Shown: positions 1 through 8,885 of the stretch, one piece after another
Layout: every line of letters begins with the position of its first letter
Numbering within the stretch: position 1 is the stretch's first letter
Assembly (NCBI GenBank): GCA_947179195.1
Contig: CAMXAS010000008.1
Coordinates: forward strand, 1 to 20,780
Direction: 5' to 3'
Source: an uncultured Bacteroidales bacterium
GTDB lineage: Bacteria; Bacteroidota; Bacteroidia; Bacteroidales; P3
DNA: 20,780 nucleotides
Translations under genes and position numbers: made by a program
The notes under the pieces: model-generated
What the model saw: the letters and a program-made list of their open reading frames with translations, nothing else
Databases searched by the model: none
What the model was told of the DNA's origin: nothing

Positions 1-3000
1 GGCTTGATTTATTTCCCCTATGTGGAACCCTTCGGCGCCGACCTCACGGCCATTTTCGGCGGCGACAGCGCGATGGCCAGGAAATATGCGTTCAACGAAC
101 TGTACCGTTTTACGAAGACCGAAGCCCAGCAGTATCCCGACAAGAACAAGTATTACATGGGCGGTACGTATCAGTCGGCGCAGGGCAGTGAGATTTCGCT
201 CGGTGTCTATAATATGCCGCAAGGTTCCGTCAAGGTGACGGCCGGCAATACGGTTTTGCAGGAAGGTTCCGACTATACGGTCAATTACACGGCCGGTATC
301 GTTCAGATTATCAACGAAGGGGTGCTCAATTCGGGCGTGCCCATCAACATCTCGACCGAGAGCAATACGGCCGGCGGTATGTTGACCAAGCGGATGCTGG
401 GTTTGCGCTTGGAGCATTTCTTCAACAAGGATTTTTATGTGGGTGCCACGCTGTTGAACCTGCACCAGTCGCCGCTGACCTATAAGGTCAATTACGGCGA
501 GGAACCGATTTCCAATACGTTGTACGGTTTCGACTTCTCGTATTCGAATGAGTCGCGCTGGCTGACCAAGGCCGTGGACGCGCTGTTGCCGTTCCAGTCG
601 TCCAAGATGCCGGCTTCGTTGAATCTGTACGGCGAGTTCGCCCATTTCATCCCGGGGCACTCCAAGGCCATCACGAAAGAGGGTATCACCTATATCGACG
701 ATTTCGAAGGCGCCAAGAGTACGATTAACCTCAAGGAAGCCTATTCGTGGCAGTTGGCCAGTACGCCGCAGAAGCAGCTGGATTTGTTCCCCGAGTCGGC
801 CGATTACTTCGCCGAAAGTCTGGCGAGCGGCTTCAACCGCGCCAAACTGGCCTGGTACACGGTGGACCCCATTTTCTACGGCAACAACCGGCCGCGCAAC
901 ATCACGAAAGACGATATCTCGTTGCCCTACGTGCGCCGCGTGCGCGTTACCGAGGTGTTTCCGAACCGCGAGCAGGCCACGAACCAGGCCGACTACCTTT
1001 CGGTCTTGAACCTGGCGTTCTATCCGTCGGAAAAAGGCCCTTACAACTTTGATGTGAATGCCGTTCCCGGCATATCGTCCGGTATGACGACGGAAGGTCT
1101 TTTGCGGGATCCGGCCAGCCGGTGGGGCGGTATCATGCGCAAAATCGACAATACGAACTTCGAGGCCTCGAATGTGGAATACATCGAGTTTTGGGTCATG
1201 GACCCGTTTATCGGCATGGACGGTCTCGACGGGCGGCCGAAGCATACGGGCGGTACGCTGTATTTCAACCTCGGCGATATTTCGGAAGACATTTTGCGCG
1301 ACGGCCGCAAGAGTTTCGAGAACGGGATGCCGATTTCGGCCACGGTTGTGGATGTGGATACGACGCAGTGGGGACGTGTGCCCAAGATTCAGTCTTTGGT
1401 GCAGACGTTCGACAACGACCCCGCCACGCGTCCGTTCCAGGATATAGGCCTCAACGGCTTGAACGATGAAGATGAACGGACGTTCTACCGCCAGTACCTG
1501 GATTCGGTAAGGATGTTGTTGGGTACGGCGAGCGGCGCCTATCAGCGTATATATGATGACCCGGCGCAGGACGACTATGTGTATTTCCGGAGCAGCACCC
1601 GTTGGGATACCGTGGCGTTCTCGCCCAACAAAATCGAAGACCGCTACAAGTTTTTCAACAATCCGGCCGGCAACTCGCCGTCTTCGGCCAACAATCCGGA
1701 AGATTACCCGACCCAGCAGACCAATTATCCGAATACGGAGGATATCAATGCCGACAATACGTTGAGCGAGGCCGAAAACTATTTTCAGTACGAGGTGCCG
1801 TTGCATCCCGACGAGATGCAGGTAGGGCGGAACTATATCGTCGATATCCAGCGTTCGCACGTCGTTTTGGCCAACAATGAGGAAACCGACGTCAACTGGT
1901 ATCATTTCAAGATTCCGATTCAAAGCCCGACGCGCACGTTCGGGCAGATTCAGAATTTCCAGTCCATCCGTTTCATCCGTATGTTCCTGGCCAAGTTCTC
2001 CCAACCGATTGTCTTGCGTTTCGCGGCCTTGGACCTCGTCAAGTCCGACTGGCGCAAGTACGACCAGCCGCTACTGGAGAACGATATGCACGTTTCGGCG
2101 GGGGCGGCCAATACGGAGTTCGACATTTCGGTCGTGAACATCGAGGAAAACGGCAACCGGACGCCCGTGCGCTATGTGTTGCCGCCGGGCATCGAGCGGG
2201 TGACCGACCCGGCCGACCAAAACAACCGCCGCATGAACGAACAGGCGTTGAGCCTGACGGTAACGGACTTGGCCGACGGGGACGCCCGCGGTATCTATAA
2301 AACGACGAATTACGACTTCCGTCAGTTCAAGAAGGTGGAGATGTACGTCCACTTGGAGAAAGTGAACGAATACGACCGCGAGGTGGACGGCGACGTGCGG
2401 CTGTTCGTCCGCGTGGGTTCGGACTTCCAGGACAACTATTACGAATACGAAATCCCGCTGTCTTATACGGCTTGGTACGAGAGCGCGCGGGAATTGGTTT
2501 GGCCGGACGTCAACAAGGTGGAAATCGATTTGGCCTCTCTGGTGGCGGTCAAGGAACACCGCGACGCGGCCATCCGCAACGGACAGCCGGGCGTTCTGCA
2601 AACCGTGCCCTACGCCGAAGTCATCGGCAAGGGACGCTATACGGTCAAGGGCACGCCGGCCATCAGCAGCGTCAAGTCCATCCTCATCGGTATCCGCAAT
2701 CCGCAGAAACAGTATATCGGCGATAACGACGACGGCATGCCGCGATCCGTCAATGTGTGGGTCAACGAGTTGAGCCTTAACGAATTCAGTAAGAAGAGCG
2801 GCGTGGCGGCCACGGCGCGGGCGCAGGCCAATCTGGGTGACTTGGGCAATATCAGCGTGGGCGGCAGTTATTCGACGGCTAATTTCGGCTCCATCGAGCA
2901 GAAAATCTCCGAACTGCCGCAGGACAACATCGGCTCTTACGATATCTCCGTCAATTTGGAGTTGGGCAAGTTCGTGCCGGAGAAGGCCGGCTTGAAACTG

Positions 3001-5430
3001 CCGGTGCACTACGACCTGTCGTCCATCATCAGCAATCCGGAATACAACCCCTTGGATCCGGACGTCAAGACCAAACACGCCTTGGCCGGCTATAACGCGG
3101 AAGACAAGAAAGCCCTTAAGCATCAGATTCAGGATTATACGTTGCGGCAGAACATCAACTTCATGAACGTGCGCAAGGAGCGGACGAATGCCGACCGTGA
3201 GCCGATGTTCTGGGATATCGAGAACTTCAATGTGTCGTACGCCTATTCGAGCACGTTGCACCGCAACGAAGACATGGAATACGACAACCAGTTCATCCAC
3301 AAGGGCAGCATCGGCTACAACTATTCCACGTCTTCCAAATTCTTCGAGCCGTTTGCCAAAACCAAATTGGCGCAGAAAAAAGGCTGGGCCATTCTGACGG
3401 ATTTCAACTTCAACTATGTGCCCAACCAGTTCTCGTTCGGCATGGATTTGCAACGCGACTTTACGGCCACCAAGTTGCGCAACAAGACGCCGGAATGGGA
3501 CATCCTGTTGAATCCGACCTATTACAAGCAGTTCAACTGGAACCGTTATTACACGTTCGGCTACGACATCACGAAGTCCATCTCGTTGAAGTATTCGGCC
3601 AACGCCAACGCGTTTTTGGAAGAGCCGCTCGGCCTCATCGACACGCGCGACAAAAAGGATTCCATTTGGCGCAGCTTCCTGACGGGCGGTAAATTGCGTA
3701 ATTTCGACCAGGCCGTCAACATTACGTACAAACTGCCGATTAACAAAATCCCGTTCCTGGATTGGGTGAACGCCAATTTCGGCTATGCGACGACCTACCG
3801 TTGGGAGGCCGGCGCGTTGGCCATTCAAGACCGCTTGGGCAATACAATCGCGAACAACATGAACCTCAATGCGACGGGTAACGTCAACCTCGTGGGACTT
3901 TATAATAAGGTACCGTTCCTGAAGAAAATCAACCAGCCGAGCCGCAACCGGTCGCGCCGTAGCGGTCGGAGCAATTCGGCCATGGGCAGCGGGGAAGACA
4001 ACCGCGTCAAGGTGGATAAGGCGACGGTATGGGAAACGACCTACAAGGGCGCGTTGCGCTTCTTGATGATGGTGCGGGACGCGAGTGTCACGTGGTCGCG
4101 CAACGAGGGGACGACGATACCGGGCTTTATGCTGGAACCGGATATCTTCGGCGTGAACCTGAAGCACCAGGCGCCGGGCGCGGCCTTCGCGCTGTTCGGG
4201 GCCCAGGGCGACATCTTGGAGAAGGCGGCCGCGCTCGGTTGGCTATCGACCGACAGCCTGCTTACCTCGCCCTATTACAACCAGTTCACGCAGACGTTCA
4301 GCGGCCAGGCCACGATCGAACCCTTCCCCGATTTCCGCATCGCACTGACGATGGGCTACAGCCGCTCCGAAAACAATTCGGGCTATTATACCTATGATGC
4401 GGCCTCCGGCGCGTTCCGCAACACGAATCCGCTTCAGAACGGCAACATGAACGTGACCACCGTCCTCATCAAGACGGCCTTCCAGCGGACGGACGAGCAG
4501 CATAACAACGCCACCTACGACCGCTTCCTGGAATACCGCCGCATTATGGCCGGCCGTCTCGCGGCCGAAAATCCCAACGCCGCGGGGCGTCCCGACGTAT
4601 GGGACAGCGTGGCGGGAGCCTATTATCCCTATGGCTACAAATCCAATTCGCAGGACGTCATGTTGACGGCCATGCTGGCCGCCTATACGGGCGCCGACCC
4701 CCATACGATGTCCTTATCCACGCTCAGCCGTTTCCCGTTGCCGAACTGGTCGCTGTCTTACAGCGGTCTGACCAAGATAAAGGCCATGCGCAAGGTGTTC
4801 AAGAACTTCACGCTCTCCCATGCTTATACGGCCTCTTACAGCATCGGTTCCTATACGAACAACGTGCTGTACGACCTGTCGATGGACCATCCGGGCCGTT
4901 TGGACGACAATATGAATTTCATCTCGCAGTATATCTTCGACGGCGTGGTGCTGAGCGAGCAGTTCGCCCCTTTGATCAAGGTCGCCTTTACGTTGAAGAA
5001 CGATTTGAGTTTCAATTTCGAGTACCGGCAGAGCCGGCAAATCGGGCTGAGTTTCGTCAACAATCAGATTACGGAAGTGAGCAGTAGCGCCTGGGTGGCG
5101 GGCGCCGGCTACCGTATCAAGAACGTCGGCTTCAAGGTCAATTCCGGCGGCTCGTCCAAGCGTAAGATTACGAGCGATATCGTGTTGAAGGCCGACGTGT
5201 CCGTCCGCGACACCAAGACGGTTTTGCGGCGCATCGACCAAAACATCAGCACGCCCTCGGCCGGTTCGTTGGTCACCTCCATCAACGTTTACGCCGAATA
5301 CGAACTGACCAAGCAATTGTCGGCGAAGGTGTTCTACGACATGACCATCAACAAGCCGCATATCGCCAACCTGTTCTACAACCATACGGGCAAGGGCGGC
5401 ATCAGCATCATTTATAAGTTGGTGAATTAA
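1..5430 (+). CDS. sprA: SprA/Sov, type IX secretion outer-membrane translocon (5' end outside window)
   Basis: SprA (Sov in Porphyromonas) is the giant outer-membrane beta-barrel through which type IX secretion cargo crosses the outer membrane. The reading frame is open from the first base with no credible start, so the gene begins upstream. The window holds 1809 codons, against roughly 2300-2500 in full-length homologues. Family-type blocks are visible: YFPYVEPFGADL at the left edge, YVLPPGIERVTD near base 2173, the block ending VWVNELSLNEF near 2755-2790, and a long barrel region rich in aromatic/polar alternation. The end, DMTINKPHIANLF then GISIIYKLVN, resembles the SprA C-terminus. A basic Ser/Arg-rich stretch (about 3940-4000) interrupts the barrel region and may be a loop. 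No terminator follows, and the gcvH promoter begins over its last codons. The family call is firm; the exact length is unknown. Confidence 0.93.
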   Translation, partial: GLIYFPYVEPFGADLTAIFGGDSAMARKYAFNELYRFTKTEAQQYPDKNKYYMGGTYQSAQGSEISLGVYNMPQGSVKVTAGNTVLQEGSDYTVNYTAGIVQIINEGVLNSGVPINISTESNTAGGMLTKRMLGLRLEHFFNKDFYVGATLLNLHQSPLTYKVNYGEEPISNTLYGFDFSYSNESRWLTKAVDALLPFQSSKMPASLNLYGEFAHFIPGHSKAITKEGITYIDDFEGAKSTINLKEAYSWQLASTPQKQLDLFPESADYFAESLASGFNRAKLAWYTVDPIFYGNNRPRNITKDDISLPYVRRVRVTEVFPNREQATNQADYLSVLNLAFYPSEKGPYNFDVNAVPGISSGMTTEGLLRDPASRWGGIMRKIDNTNFEASNVEYIEFWVMDPFIGMDGLDGRPKHTGGTLYFNLGDISEDILRDGRKSFENGMPISATVVDVDTTQWGRVPKIQSLVQTFDNDPATRPFQDIGLNGLNDEDERTFYRQYLDSVRMLLGTASGAYQRIYDDPAQDDYVYFRSSTRWDTVAFSPNKIEDRYKFFNNPAGNSPSSANNPEDYPTQQTNYPNTEDINADNTLSEAENYFQYEVPLHPDEMQVGRNYIVDIQRSHVVLANNEETDVNWYHFKIPIQSPTRTFGQIQNFQSIRFIRMFLAKFSQPIVLRFAALDLVKSDWRKYDQPLLENDMHVSAGAANTEFDISVVNIEENGNRTPVRYVLPPGIERVTDPADQNNRRMNEQALSLTVTDLADGDARGIYKTTNYDFRQFKKVEMYVHLEKVNEYDREVDGDVRLFVRVGSDFQDNYYEYEIPLSYTAWYESARELVWPDVNKVEIDLASLVAVKEHRDAAIRNGQPGVLQTVPYAEVIGKGRYTVKGTPAISSVKSILIGIRNPQKQYIGDNDDGMPRSVNVWVNELSLNEFSKKSGVAATARAQANLGDLGNISVGGSYSTANFGSIEQKISELPQDNIGSYDISVNLELGKFVPEKAGLKLPVHYDLSSIISNPEYNPLDPDVKTKHALAGYNAEDKKALKHQIQDYTLRQNINFMNVRKERTNADREPMFWDIENFNVSYAYSSTLHRNEDMEYDNQFIHKGSIGYNYSTSSKFFEPFAKTKLAQKKGWAILTDFNFNYVPNQFSFGMDLQRDFTATKLRNKTPEWDILLNPTYYKQFNWNRYYTFGYDITKSISLKYSANANAFLEEPLGLIDTRDKKDSIWRSFLTGGKLRNFDQAVNITYKLPINKIPFLDWVNANFGYATTYRWEAGALAIQDRLGNTIANNMNLNATGNVNLVGLYNKVPFLKKINQPSRNRSRRSGRSNSAMGSGEDNRVKVDKATVWETTYKGALRFLMMVRDASVTWSRNEGTTIPGFMLEPDIFGVNLKHQAPGAAFALFGAQGDILEKAAALGWLSTDSLLTSPYYNQFTQTFSGQATIEPFPDFRIALTMGYSRSENNSGYYTYDAASGAFRNTNPLQNGNMNVTTVLIKTAFQRTDEQHNNATYDRFLEYRRIMAGRLAAENPNAAGRPDVWDSVAGAYYPYGYKSNSQDVMLTAMLAAYTGADPHTMSLSTLSRFPLPNWSLSYSGLTKIKAMRKVFKNFTLSHAYTASYSIGSYTNNVLYDLSMDHPGRLDDNMNFISQYIFDGVVLSEQFAPLIKVAFTLKNDLSFNFEYRQSRQIGLSFVNNQITEVSSSAWVAGAGYRIKNVGFKVNSGGSSKRKITSDIVLKADVSVRDTKTVLRRIDQNISTPSAGSLVTSINVYAEYELTKQLSAKVFYDMTINKPHIANLFYNHTGKGGISIIYKLVN

Positions 5431-5449
5431 ACGAAAAATCGTACCTTTG
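5419..5449 (+). promoter_or_regulatory. Bacteroidota-type promoter of gcvH
   Basis: TTG at 5419-5421, 20 bases, then TACCTTTG at 5442-5449. This fits the Bacteroidota sigma-ABfr pattern of a -33 TTG/TTTG element and a -7 TAnnTTTG element. The -33 part lies inside the last codons of sprA. Transcription would start near 5455, giving a leader of about 65 bases to the gcvH ATG. The last 28 or so bases of that leader are almost pure A/T and carry no Shine-Dalgarno, a leader type typical of well-translated genes in this phylum. Confidence 0.65.
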
Positions 5450-5522
5450 ACGCGATAGGTGCCGCGCGCACAACGGATTAAAAACGAAACGGAATTTATA
5501 ACAAATTAAATATTAAAATATT

Positions 5523-5900
5523 ATGACTTTTCCTGAAAACCTCAAGTACACGGAAGATTCCGAATGGATCAAGGTGGACGGCGATGTAGCCTATGTAGGT
5601 ATCACCGATTTCGCTCAGAAAGAATTGGGCGACATGGTATTCGTCGATATCGATACCGTCGGCGAAACGATTGAAGGCGGCGAACGCTTCGGCAGCATCG
5701 AGGCTGTCAAGACGGTAGCCGAACTGCTGTTGCCGGTCAAGGGCGAAATCCTGGAATTCAACAGCGCGTTGGAAGACGACCCCGCCGCGATCAACCGCGA
5801 CGCTTACGCCAGTTGGATTGTCAAGATTAAAGTAGCCGATCCCGCTGCGGTCAACGGTCTGATGACGGCCGACCAATACAAGGCGCATATCGGTGCCTAA
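5523..5900 (+). CDS. gcvH: Glycine cleavage system H protein
   Basis: A 125-residue lipoyl carrier protein that shuttles the aminomethyl group of glycine between the P, T and L proteins of the glycine cleavage system in the cytoplasm. The lipoylation motif FGSIEAVKTVAE is clear, with Lys63 as the modified residue. The N-terminal LKYTEDSEWIKVDGDVAYVGIT and the C-terminal YASWIVKIKVADP segments are family-typical, and the length is normal. The ATG at 5523 follows an A/T-only leader. The gene stands alone: it has its own promoter over the end of sprA and an intrinsic terminator before ychF. gcvP, gcvT and lipoate genes are not in the window. Confidence 0.97.
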   Translation: MTFPENLKYTEDSEWIKVDGDVAYVGITDFAQKELGDMVFVDIDTVGETIEGGERFGSIEAVKTVAELLLPVKGEILEFNSALEDDPAAINRDAYASWIVKIKVADPAAVNGLMTADQYKAHIGA

Positions 5901-5930
5901 TCCCGTAGGGAATAAATTCCGGTACCATTG

Positions 5931-5970
5931 GCCCTTCGCCTTGTCTCAACGCAGGGGGAAGGGCTTTTTT
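5931..5970 (+). terminator. Intrinsic terminator after gcvH
   Basis: GCCCTTC at 5931-5937 pairs with GAAGGGC at 5958-5964 (7 perfect pairs, with possible extra G-C pairs inside after one mismatch). A run of six T (5965-5970) follows immediately. The hairpin sits 31 bases after the gcvH stop and 24 bases before the ychF ATG, so it should separate the two transcripts. Confidence 0.75.
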
Positions 5971-5993
5971 GTGAATTAATTTCAATACCTGTT

Positions 5994-7097
5994 ATGTCGT
6001 TGAAGTGCGGTATCGTCGGATTGCCCAATGTGGGCAAGTCCACGTTGTTCAACTGTCTGTCGAGCGCGAAGGCGCAGGCGGCGAATTTCCCTTTTTGTAC
6101 GATAGAACCGAATGTGGGCATGATTACGGTGCCGGACGAGCGGTTGCAGCATCTGGCCGAAATCGACCAACCCAAGCGCGTCATTCCGGCTACGATGGAA
6201 ATCGCCGACATCGCGGGCTTGGTCAAGGGGGCCAGCAAAGGCGAGGGCTTGGGCAACAAATTCCTGTCGCATATCCGGGAAACGGATGCGATTATCCATG
6301 TGCTGCGCTGCTTCGACGACGGCAACATCACGCACGTGGACGGTTCGGTCGATCCGATTCGCGACAAGGAAATCATCGACACCGAATTGCAACTGAAAGA
6401 CCTTGAAACGATAGAGTCGCGCTTGGGCAAGGTGGAGAAGCAGGCGCAGTCGGGCGGCGACAAGAACGCGAAGCGGCTGTTGGAAATCCTCAAACGCTAT
6501 CAGGAAGTGCTGTTGCAGGGCAAGAGCGCGCGCACGGTGGAACTCGACAGCAAGGACGACCGGCGCTTGGCGCGCGAACTGTTCCTGTTGACCGACAAGC
6601 CGGTGCTGTATGTCTGCAATGTGGACGAGGCTTCGGCCGTAACGGGCAACCATTACGTGGAGGCGGTCAAGGCGGCCGTGGCCGGCGAGAACGCGCAGTG
6701 CCTCGTGGTGGCGGCCAAGATTGAATCCGAAATCGCCGAACTGGAGACCTATGAGGAAAAGGAAATGTTCCTGTCCGAATTGGGCTTGAAGGAATCGGGC
6801 GTGGCGCGTTTGATCAAGGCGGCCTATGCCTTGCTCGATTTGCAGACTTATTTCACGACGGGCCCCGACGAGAGCCGCGCCTGGACGTTTGTCCGCGGCA
6901 CGAAAGCGCCGCAGGCGGCCGGCATCATCCACAGCGATTTCGAAAAAGGCTTTATCCGCGCCGAGGTCATCAAATACGACGACTATGTGCGTCTGCGTTC
7001 CGAAGCGGCCTGCAAGGAAGCCGGCCGGTTGAGCGTGGAAGGTAAGGATTATGTCGTGCAGGACGGCGATATCCTGCATTTCAGATTCAACGTATAG
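5994..7097 (+). CDS. ychF: Redox-regulated ATPase/GTPase YchF (Ola1 family)
   Basis: A 367-residue cytoplasmic Obg-class P-loop NTPase that associates with ribosomes and, in studied members, prefers ATP. The P-loop GLPNVGKST is at residues 9-17 and the G3 motif DIAGLV at 72-77. The G4 position reads NVDE (209-212) rather than NKxD, which is the family hallmark linked to ATP use. A helical insert spans roughly 130-200, and a C-terminal TGS-like domain runs from about 284 to 367. The frame is open upstream to 5928, but that stretch crosses the gcvH terminator and the family N-terminus is MSLKCGIVGLPNVG, so the ATG at 5994 is chosen. No TAnnTTTG box is visible in the short gap, so its promoter is unclear. 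It converges on cdaA with a 19-base gap. Confidence 0.96.
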   Translation: MSLKCGIVGLPNVGKSTLFNCLSSAKAQAANFPFCTIEPNVGMITVPDERLQHLAEIDQPKRVIPATMEIADIAGLVKGASKGEGLGNKFLSHIRETDAIIHVLRCFDDGNITHVDGSVDPIRDKEIIDTELQLKDLETIESRLGKVEKQAQSGGDKNAKRLLEILKRYQEVLLQGKSARTVELDSKDDRRLARELFLLTDKPVLYVCNVDEASAVTGNHYVEAVKAAVAGENAQCLVVAAKIESEIAELETYEEKEMFLSELGLKESGVARLIKAAYALLDLQTYFTTGPDESRAWTFVRGTKAPQAAGIIHSDFEKGFIRAEVIKYDDYVRLRSEAACKEAGRLSVEGKDYVVQDGDILHFRFNV

Positions 7098-7116
7098 ACC
7101 GAAGGCTACGCCGGGG

Positions 7117-7947
7117 CTAATGTTTCTGATGATGCGTCTGCATCTCTTCTTCAGCTTCGGCGAAGAATTTTTCTATTTCCGCCCGCAGTTGGGAGGGCGA
7201 AACGTCGTAGGTGATTTCCCCGAATTGGCAGTAGGATACGGAGCCCGTTTCCTCCGAGACGATGATGGCCAAGGCGTCCGATTGTTCGGTGACGCCGATG
7301 GCGGAACGGTGGCGTAAGCCCAGCTGCGCCGAAACCTCTTTGTTGGCCGTCACCGGCAGGATGCAGCGGGCGGCTATGATCTTGTTGTTTTCGATAATCA
7401 TCGCCCCGTCGTGCAAGGGGCTGTTCTTGAAGAAGATGTTTTCGATAAGGGCGCTTGAAATCATCGCGTCCATGCGTTCGCCCGTGGTGACGACGGCCGG
7501 CAGTTTATTCTGTTGCGTCAGGATAATCAGCGCCCCCGTGCGGCTCAACGACATATGGATGCAGGCCTGGATGATTTGCGTGATGTGCAACGGCCGCTTG
7601 CCCCAGGTCTTCATGAAGACGCGCTTGAGCAGTTTCTGTTCGCGTTGCTTGCGGATGGCGCCGGTACTGAGCATGAACAGGAAACGCCGCAGTTCCGGTT
7701 GGAAAATGACGACGAGCCCTAACAAGCCCATGCTGATGACGCGGTCAAGCAGGCCGGACATGACGGGCATCTCCAAGGCGAGCGCGATTTGCCAGCAGAC
7801 ATAGACGCCGACGATACTCAACAGGATATTGAGGGCCGAAGTGCCTTTTACGAGCCTGAACAGCTCATAGGCCAAAAACAGGATGATGGCGAGGTCTAGG
7901 GCTTGGTTCCACGTAAAGTTTTCAATCCAGTTGAGGAAGGGGTTCAT
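7117..7947 (-). CDS. cdaA: Membrane diadenylate cyclase CdaA (DisA_N domain)
   Basis: Makes the second messenger c-di-AMP from two ATP at the inner membrane. The 276-residue protein has three N-terminal membrane segments (about 18-33, 37-57 and 67-83). The conserved FQPELRR (82-88) and then the DisA_N catalytic domain follow. Both catalytic signatures are present: DGA at 180-182 within SPLHDGAMII, and RHR at 212-214 within LGLRHRSAIG. The Glu-rich C-terminus (about 264-269) ends in a His-rich tail. It is the second gene after folP, 11 bases downstream, and should be co-transcribed with it. No CdaR-like partner is next to it, unlike in Firmicutes. Targets of c-di-AMP (K+ or osmolyte transport in other phyla) are not encoded in the window. 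Confidence 0.96.
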   Translation of the reverse strand: MNPFLNWIENFTWNQALDLAIILFLAYELFRLVKGTSALNILLSIVGVYVCWQIALALEMPVMSGLLDRVISMGLLGLVVIFQPELRRFLFMLSTGAIRKQREQKLLKRVFMKTWGKRPLHITQIIQACIHMSLSRTGALIILTQQNKLPAVVTTGERMDAMISSALIENIFFKNSPLHDGAMIIENNKIIAARCILPVTANKEVSAQLGLRHRSAIGVTEQSDALAIIVSEETGSVSYCQFGEITYDVSPSQLRAEIEKFFAEAEEEMQTHHQKH

Positions 7948-7958
7948 GGCGCAATGGG

Positions 7959-8816
7959 TTAATAGGCGTTATATAAATTGAAAAGCCGGACGGCTTCCGC
8001 GGCGGCTTTTACATCGTGTACGCGCAGCAGGTCGGCGCCCTGTACGAGCGCGAGCGTGTTGACGCAGGTGGTGGCGTTGAGCGTTTGTTCGGGCGACGAC
8101 TGCAACGGTTTCCACAGCATGGACTTGCGCGACAGGCCGGCCAGGATGGGGCAATCCAATATCTTGAAGCGGCTCAGTTGGGCCAACAGTTGGTAGTTAT
8201 GCTCCACCGTCTTGCCGAAGCCGAAGCCCGGGTCGATAATCAGGTCGTGGATGCCGGCCAGCCGCGCCTCGGCTATCCGTTCGGAAAAGAAACGGAGCAG
8301 GTCGGCCGTGACGTCGGCGTACTGCGGGGCGTCCTGCATACGGTCGGGACGGTCGGACGTGTGCATGAGCACGTAAGGCACCTGCAAACGGCCGATGGTC
8401 TCAAACATCCGCCCGTCGAACAAGCCGCCCGAAATGTCGTTGATGATATGCGCGCCGTTTTCCACGCAGCGTTGGGCGATGTCGGCGCGGTAGGTGTCGA
8501 TGGAAACCGGCAGGTCGGGGAATTGCCGCGTGATGCGGCGCAGGGGTTCCGCCAACCGCCGCCATTCTTCTTCCGCCGGAGGGGCTTGCGAACCCGGCCG
8601 CGTGGAAACGGCGCCGAGGTCTAAAATGTCCATGCCGTCGGCCAGCATCCGTTCCACGCGGCGCAAGGCTTCGTCCGCGATGTCCGCATCGGATGCGCCC
8701 GTGCAACGGCTGTCCGCGAAAAAAGAGTCGGGGGTGAGGTTGAGGATGCCCATGACTTTCTGCGGATGCAAAGGATATACTTTTCCGCTGATAGTCAGAG
8801 TGTAGGGCATAGTCAT
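7959..8816 (-). CDS. folP: Dihydropteroate synthase
   Basis: Joins 6-hydroxymethyl-dihydropterin diphosphate to p-aminobenzoate in folate synthesis; this is the sulfonamide target. The 285-residue TIM barrel shows the family motifs in order: MGILNLTPDSF (22-32), DILDLGAVSTRPGS (63-76), SIDTYRA (105-111), HIINDISGG (123-131), IDPGFGFGK (194-202), LAGLSRKS (225-232) and RVHDVK (265-270). Two starts are close together, ATG at 8816 and ATG at 8810 (Met3). The first is used here because the predicted transcript begins only about 15 bases upstream. It is the first gene of the folP-cdaA pair, and its promoter is overlaid on the divergent promoter of the DUF1599-tpiA operon. The folP-cdaA pairing is, from memory, common in Bacteroidales. 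Confidence 0.96.
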   Translation of the reverse strand: MTMPYTLTISGKVYPLHPQKVMGILNLTPDSFFADSRCTGASDADIADEALRRVERMLADGMDILDLGAVSTRPGSQAPPAEEEWRRLAEPLRRITRQFPDLPVSIDTYRADIAQRCVENGAHIINDISGGLFDGRMFETIGRLQVPYVLMHTSDRPDRMQDAPQYADVTADLLRFFSERIAEARLAGIHDLIIDPGFGFGKTVEHNYQLLAQLSRFKILDCPILAGLSRKSMLWKPLQSSPEQTLNATTCVNTLALVQGADLLRVHDVKAAAEAVRLFNLYNAY

Positions 8817-8834
8817 TCAAGAGGTTTTTGTAAG

Positions 8835-8865
8835 TTGCAAACTTAGTATTATTTACGTACTTTTG
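8835..8865 (+). promoter_or_regulatory. Promoter of the DUF1599-doxX-tpiA-prmA-plsY operon
   Basis: TTG at 8835-8837, 20 bases, then TACTTTTG at 8858-8865, a full match to the Bacteroidota TTG/TAnnTTTG pattern. The start point would be near 8871, leaving a leader of about 15 bases before the ATG at 8886. The only other promoter-like box seen in the operon is the internal motif at 16910-16917. Confidence 0.72.
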
Positions 8866-8868
8866 CAA
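8838..8868 (-). promoter_or_regulatory. Promoter of folP-cdaA
   Basis: Read on the minus strand: TTG (8868-8866), 20 bases, then TAAGTTTG (8845-8838). This matches the Bacteroidota -33/-7 pattern. Transcription would start near 8832, about 15 bases before the folP ATG. It lies almost exactly on top of the plus-strand promoter at 8835-8865. Confidence 0.7.
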
Positions 8869-8885
8869 GGTAAAAATGCAATAAA

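Noticed and set aside
2071..4167. A 698-codon open frame on the minus strand within sprA
   Set aside because: It lies antisense to well-conserved sprA codons, its translation is His/Arg/Val-rich with no recognisable domain, and it is explained by the GC-biased codon use of the sense gene.
5461..5473. GTGC-GCAC mini-hairpin after sprA as a terminator
   Set aside because: Stem of about 4 bp and no T-run; too weak to call.
5909..5920. Short palindrome GGAATAAATTCC after the gcvH stop
   Set aside because: Only 5 bp arms and close to a much stronger terminator; not distinguishable from chance.
5928..5993. Upstream extension of ychF beginning at 5928
   Set aside because: It would encode 22 residues across the gcvH terminator hairpin; the family N-terminus starts at the ATG at 5994.
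5982..7079. A 365-codon minus-strand frame opposite ychF
   Set aside because: It mirrors the sense reading frame of a certain gene and has no domain of its own.
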